NCBI GenBank assembly: GCA_021160245.1
Contig: JAGHCW010000145.1
Coordinates: 1-25,157, forward strand
Direction: 5' to 3'
DNA length: 25,157 nucleotides
Source of the DNA: a bacterium
GTDB taxonomy: Bacteria; B130-G9
Shown here: positions 21,988 through 25,157 of the stretch, in pieces
Layout of the letters: every line of letters begins with the position of its first letter
Numbering within the stretch: position 1 is the first letter of the stretch
The notes under the pieces: model-generated
Database searches by the model: none
What the model was told of the DNA's origin: nothing
What the model saw: the letters and a program-made list of their open reading frames with translations, nothing else
Translations under genes and position numbers: made by a program

Positions 21988-22866
21988 CTATAGCAAATAC
22001 GCGGCAGCGAGGCCGAGCTGGGCGGTGAGCAGTATTAGATACATGTGTTTCCACGAGGGATGGTTTCGCTCAGTAGCCAATGCTTCAGGATTCCTCAAAA
22101 GAAGATATGCCGCGTATGCGCCCCACAGGACGAGGCCGATTGAGAGCGCGACCAAAACGACCGGATTTCCCGTCAGCACATCCGTTGCCGTCCCAACTAG
22201 TATCAGAATAAATGGCAGGGAGAGAAACGGGGCGACTATGTGGACGGACTTCCTCACGCCCAGAACCACGGGCAGAGTTTTGCAGCCGAATTTGCGGTCG
22301 CCGTCGGCATCCGCAAAGTCCTTTGTCGAGGCGGCGCCCAGAAGATATAAGCCAAGATCCATGCCGGCAAACCACGGCTCTGGCGTTGATATTTTGGCGA
22401 CGGATGCCCAGCCTGCCACGATCAGCAACATGCCCCTCGGAATCGCAATTGTGAGGTTTGCGAGCCAAATGCTGCGCTTCGTTCTAAATGGAGGCGCGGA
22501 GTAGGCGTATGTCAAAAATGCGGTGAAGACTACGATCACAAGGAAGGTTCGGTTGACGAATGCAGCAATCACGAGTGAGGCGACATATAGCAATGCGGCG
22601 GCGATCGCTGCGTTCGCCACAGTCATTTTCGACGATGGCAGTGGCCTCTCTGGCTTGTTTATGCGGTCAATCTCGAGATCGAATATCTGATTCAGGCCAT
22701 TCGAGCCTGCATTAAGGAGCATTGCGGACAGGGCGCCAAGATAGGTCTTTTCAGGGGGGAGCGAACGGCTGGCCATCACTGCGGCGCTAAGAAACCCGAT
22801 GAATGGCGCGAGCAAGGTAAACGGCCTGACGAGCTGCAAGTAGAGCCTTAGAGAAAGGGTCTTCAT
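21988..22866 (-). CDS. UbiA-superfamily prenyltransferase
   Basis: A 292-residue membrane prenyltransferase with about eight to nine hydrophobic segments. The first aspartate-rich motif is NGLNQIFDLEID (56-67), followed by RINKPERPL. The second is STKDFADADGD (180-190). These bind the Mg-diphosphate of the prenyl donor. The N-x3-Q-x2-D-x3-D-R-I-N-K-P form is shared with archaeal-type digeranylgeranylglyceryl phosphate synthases and chlorophyll-synthase relatives, so the acceptor could be a quinone precursor, a glycerol lipid or another molecule. I cannot decide. The start at 22866 overlaps the dus stop in ATGA; an in-frame extension to 22983 lies inside dus and is not family-like. Confidence 0.88.
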   Translation of the reverse strand: MKTLSLRLYLQLVRPFTLLAPFIGFLSAAVMASRSLPPEKTYLGALSAMLLNAGSNGLNQIFDLEIDRINKPERPLPSSKMTVANAAIAAALLYVASLVIAAFVNRTFLVIVVFTAFLTYAYSAPPFRTKRSIWLANLTIAIPRGMLLIVAGWASVAKISTPEPWFAGMDLGLYLLGAASTKDFADADGDRKFGCKTLPVVLGVRKSVHIVAPFLSLPFILILVGTATDVLTGNPVVLVALSIGLVLWGAYAAYLLLRNPEALATERNHPSWKHMYLILLTAQLGLAAAYLL

Positions 22867-23840
22867 CTCGTGATCGTTACGCCGAAGAAATCGGCCACTG
22901 CAGCCTTGAATGCAGGCTCCGTGCTGATAGTGTTTATCCAAGAGCGGAATCCGGAGGCGCCGGGGAAGCGGTGGCTGTACCATGCGGCGAACTTTCGGAA
23001 TTTCCTAACCGGGTCTCCGACGCACTCGATTGTGCTCAGATGATAGTGGACAAGTAGGGTTTTACCGACCTCTTGGAGCGACTGCTTGTCCGACGCGCCG
23101 GTCTCGCCGTTGAGCGCATCCGCGATGCTCTTGAATATCCAGGGGTCCCCAAGCGCGGCCCTTCCGACCATCACAGCGTCGCATCCGGTTTCCTCAAACA
23201 TCCTGAGCGCAGCCTTCGGGCCGTCAATGTCACCGTTGCCGATAACGGGTATCTTGACCGCCTGCTTGACCTTTGCTATCAGCGACCAGTCCGCATTACC
23301 CCTAAACCGCTCGACGCCAAATCGGGGATGCACCGTTATGGCCGAGGCGCCAAAATCCTCCACGAGTTTGGCAATAAAGATACAGTCCGGAGATTTCCTG
23401 TCATATCCGGAGCGGATTTTGACCGTTACGGGCACGTTTGCTGCGTTGACGACACTCGAGAGTATCTCGCTCAAAAGCTCTGGCTCTCGCATCAAGGCGA
23501 TGCCGGAGCCGCTTTTCATGACCTTCGGAACTGAGCAGCCGAGGTTTATGTCAATCAGGTCAAAACCGTAGGAATTGAGTATTGCGGCGGCTTCACCCAT
23601 AACAGCAGGCTTTGCGCCAAAGAGCTGCACCGAAATAGGCCTTTGCTCCTCGTTAAACCTCAAAAGGTGCTGAGTCTTCGCGCCTCCTCTTACAAGCGCC
23701 TCAGAACTCACCATCTCCGTGCAGACCAAACCACAGCCAAAGTGTTTCGCCAGCACTCGATATGCGTTGTCGGATATCCCGGCCATGGGAGCCGCAACTA
23801 GATTGGGTGCAATCCCCGCTCCACCGATTTGAAACGCCAT
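22863..23840 (-). CDS. dusB: tRNA-dihydrouridine synthase (DusB-like)
   Basis: A 325-residue flavoenzyme that reduces uridine to dihydrouridine in the D-loop of tRNA with NADPH. The TIM-barrel begins APMAGISDNAYR. The catalytic cysteine is Cys102 in INLGCSVPKVMKSGSG. Further family blocks are VKIRSGYD, VHPRFGVERFRG, IPVIGNGDI and VMVGRAALGDPW, followed by the helical C-terminal domain that grips tRNA. The ATG comes immediately after the rnfB stop, with no spacer, and the end overlaps the UbiA gene by four bases, so it is embedded in the operon. The choice of DusB over other Dus subfamilies is tentative. Confidence 0.93.
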   Translation of the reverse strand: MAFQIGGAGIAPNLVAAPMAGISDNAYRVLAKHFGCGLVCTEMVSSEALVRGGAKTQHLLRFNEEQRPISVQLFGAKPAVMGEAAAILNSYGFDLIDINLGCSVPKVMKSGSGIALMREPELLSEILSSVVNAANVPVTVKIRSGYDRKSPDCIFIAKLVEDFGASAITVHPRFGVERFRGNADWSLIAKVKQAVKIPVIGNGDIDGPKAALRMFEETGCDAVMVGRAALGDPWIFKSIADALNGETGASDKQSLQEVGKTLLVHYHLSTIECVGDPVRKFRKFAAWYSHRFPGASGFRSWINTISTEPAFKAAVADFFGVTITR

Positions 23841-24644
23841 CTACGCAGCGGCTTCGACAGCGCGCTCATCCTTGATGCTTTTTTGAGGGCATTTGGTCAC
23901 GCAGAGCCCACACTGTTTGCACTTGCTGTAATCGATGACGGCAAGATTATTGACGATCTCAATCGCCTCGAAAGGGCAAACCTGCGCGCAGAGACCACAG
24001 CCAACGCAGCCGACCGGACAGACGCTCCGAACGGCCTTGCCTCGGTCGCGCGAGCTACATAAAACGTGAATCTTCTTGCTCTCTGGAACCAGCCGGATGA
24101 TGTTTTTGGGGCACGCCTCAACGCAGCTGCCACATCCAGTGCATTTGCTGTCATCAATGACAGGAATGCCGCTCGGTCCGGAGCTGATTGCGTCAAACGG
24201 ACAGGCCTTTATGCAAGTATCGTATCCGAGGCACCCGTAGGGGCAGTTCTTGTCTCCGCCGCATATAAGCGCTGCCGCCTTGCAGTCCGTAACGCCCTTA
24301 TAGCCAAAACCGCGACCTACCCTATTATCGCCGCCCGCGCATAATATCCTCGCAACCATCTTGACTCTTGCGCCAGCCTCGAATCCAAATTCCTTGCAGA
24401 TATTCTCAATTGTAGAGACATCGCAAACTGGGCATTTTGTGACCGCAATTCCGTCATTTATTACGGCTTCAGCAAAGCCGCCACATCCCGCGTAGCCGCA
24501 GCCTCCGCAGTTCGCGCCGGGCAAGAACTCGGCCAATTTCTCAATTCTCGGGTCAGTCTTCACCGCCAGCTTCTTGGAGGCGATTCCAAGACCGAGGCTC
24601 GCGCCCAATCCCAATGCTCCCAAAACCAAGAGCGCATATAACAT
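23841..24644 (-). CDS. rnfB: RnfB-like iron-sulfur electron-transfer subunit, without other rnf genes nearby
   Basis: A 267-residue protein. One N-terminal membrane helix (1-22) is followed by the RnfB [4Fe-4S] domain LPGANCGGCGYAGC with Cys46, 49, 54 and 71, then a cysteine-rich region (CPYGCLGYDTCIKACP) and ferredoxin-type repeats CTGCGSCVEACP, CVGCGLCAQVCP and CKQCGLCVTKCP. RnfB receives electrons from ferredoxin in the ion-pumping ferredoxin:NAD+ oxidoreductase. Three start codons lie in a row (TTG 24650, ATG 24647, ATG 24644); the last is best spaced from AGGGAG. It is the first gene of its operon, with no rnfC, D, G, E or A in the 500 bases upstream or anywhere in the window. It may serve an Rnf complex encoded elsewhere or a different redox partner. 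Confidence 0.88.
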   Translation of the reverse strand: MLYALLVLGALGLGASLGLGIASKKLAVKTDPRIEKLAEFLPGANCGGCGYAGCGGFAEAVINDGIAVTKCPVCDVSTIENICKEFGFEAGARVKMVARILCAGGDNRVGRGFGYKGVTDCKAAALICGGDKNCPYGCLGYDTCIKACPFDAISSGPSGIPVIDDSKCTGCGSCVEACPKNIIRLVPESKKIHVLCSSRDRGKAVRSVCPVGCVGCGLCAQVCPFEAIEIVNNLAVIDYSKCKQCGLCVTKCPQKSIKDERAVEAAA

Positions 24645-24736
24645 CATCAACTCCCTTTATACCGAATGCTACTCCAGCTTTTCATTACTTTTGGCGCCGA
24701 GCTGCAGAACTAGCGGAGCACCGAAGAATTAGCCAC

Positions 24737-24765
24737 AATTTAGTGCCCGATGTGAATGCTGTCAA
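24737..24765 (-). promoter_or_regulatory. Candidate sigma70-type promoter of the rnfB-dus-prenyltransferase-GT operon
   Basis: On the minus strand TTGACA (24765-24760) is followed after 17 bases by TAAATT (24742-24737). Predicted initiation near 24730 gives a leader of about 85 bases to the rnfB start. No operator-like palindrome resembling the Rex-like site is seen beside it. Confidence 0.5.
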
Positions 24766-24823
24766 CAGCTGGGGCCTCTCGAGAAATCAGATTAGCATAG
24801 CCGGGCAGAGGGCATAGCGTTAC

Positions 24824-24894
24824 CATCCTTCTGGAGCCGCAATGCCCTGAAGGTGCACTATGTGAGATTGCCGTAGGCGCCAGGATGAAGGATG
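24824..24894. repeat. Small inverted repeat upstream of rnfB
   Basis: CATCCTTC at 24824-24831 and GAAGGATG at 24887-24894 are exact reverse complements 55 bases apart, flanking unexplained non-coding sequence next to a possible transposase fragment. It may be an insertion-sequence end or a dispersed repeat, or chance. Confidence 0.3.
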
Positions 24895-24910
24895 ACAACA
24901 CCGCGCGTTT

Positions 24911-24955
24911 CACACGAGCCTTGAACTCCGCGCTGAATTCACGTCGTTTCATCAT
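24911..24955 (-). pseudogene. Possible remnant of an IS3-family OrfA transposase
   Basis: The minus-strand frame from 24955 starts MMKRREFSAEFKARV, which resembles the start of IS3-family OrfA proteins (MKRR-x-FSAEFKA-x-V). GGGAGG lies just upstream. After about fifteen codons the similarity ends, and the rest of the open frame, down to 24740, does not look like a transposase. This suggests a truncated or recombined remnant. The match is short, so confidence is limited. Confidence 0.45.
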
Positions 24956-25157
24956 GCGACCTCCCTCGATAGAATACTACAGAAGGAGCTCCTTTCCATC
25001 TTAACAACTGGTCCACATTATGGGGACTGTTATACTTTTTTTCACTGTCGAACCTCTTCACTTCTGTACGCGCTTCCATTGCGCAAGAATATACAGCAAT
25101 GCGCCTACATAACTTGTTCTATTGGGAGCACAAAGGCGCGCACGCCCTCCCCCGGGA

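Larger units (their letters stand above)
24651..25157. other. Non-coding region upstream of rnfB
   Basis: About 500 bases up to the window edge. It holds a promoter candidate for rnfB (24737-24765), a small inverted repeat (24824-24894) and a possible IS3-type OrfA fragment (24911-24955). From 24956 to 25157 I see no gene or recognisable element. Confidence 0.55.

Noticed and set aside
1-25157. CRISPR array or phage genes.
   Set aside because: No regularly spaced direct repeats, cas genes or phage structural genes are seen; only IS fragments and palindromes.

Overview
The window comes from an anaerobic, probably diderm bacterium of mid GC content. The evidence is an oxygen-sensitive NAD-linked [FeFe] hydrogenase with all three maturases, a multi-cluster RnfB, and an MlaE-type lipid-transport permease. 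Protein sequences match known families well, but nothing here fixes the phylum; an uncultured fermentative or syntrophic lineage is my inference. No Rex gene, no other Rnf subunits and no Mla partners are present in the window.

Layout. (1) 1-2080: the N-terminus of an IS1634-type transposase runs off the left edge. An AT-rich non-coding stretch follows, then a membrane-anchored SGNH hydrolase on the minus strand. (2) 2082-11252: the centrepiece, a plus-strand operon. A good sigma70-type promoter is overlapped at its predicted start point by an 18-bp Rex-like operator. It leads into a 78-codon unknown ORF, hydC (NuoE-like), hydB (NuoF-like), hydA (catalytic subunit), hydG, an aspartase-family gene, hydF and hydE. 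Most junctions overlap by 4-14 bases, so structural enzyme and H-cluster assembly factors are probably made from one redox-controlled message. (3) 11259-18144, minus strand: carA, carB, a membrane protein with a TPR-like region and an ILEI/PANDER-like domain, and dprA. (4) 18432-20873, plus strand: tRNA-Glu(UUC), trxA, an orphan mlaE, a zinc-ribbon membrane protein and pgpA. (5) 20874-21298: non-coding, with a long palindromic MITE/REPIN-like element. (6) 21299-24765, minus strand: rnfB, a tRNA-dihydrouridine synthase, a UbiA-type prenyltransferase and a GT2 glycosyltransferase, packed as an operon behind a plausible promoter. (7) 24800-25157: non-coding, with a possible IS3 OrfA remnant and a small inverted repeat.

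How the genes work together. HydABC would couple NADH oxidation to H2 evolution, or the reverse. HydE, HydG and HydF build the 2Fe subcluster. The aspartase between hydG and hydF may supply ammonium for the bridging dithiomethylamine ligand. The Rex-like operator would link the whole set to the NADH/NAD+ ratio. HydB is a short form lacking both flanking iron-sulfur domains of electron-bifurcating homologues, and this bears on whether the enzyme needs ferredoxin. All assignments come from reading motifs by eye; no database search was run.
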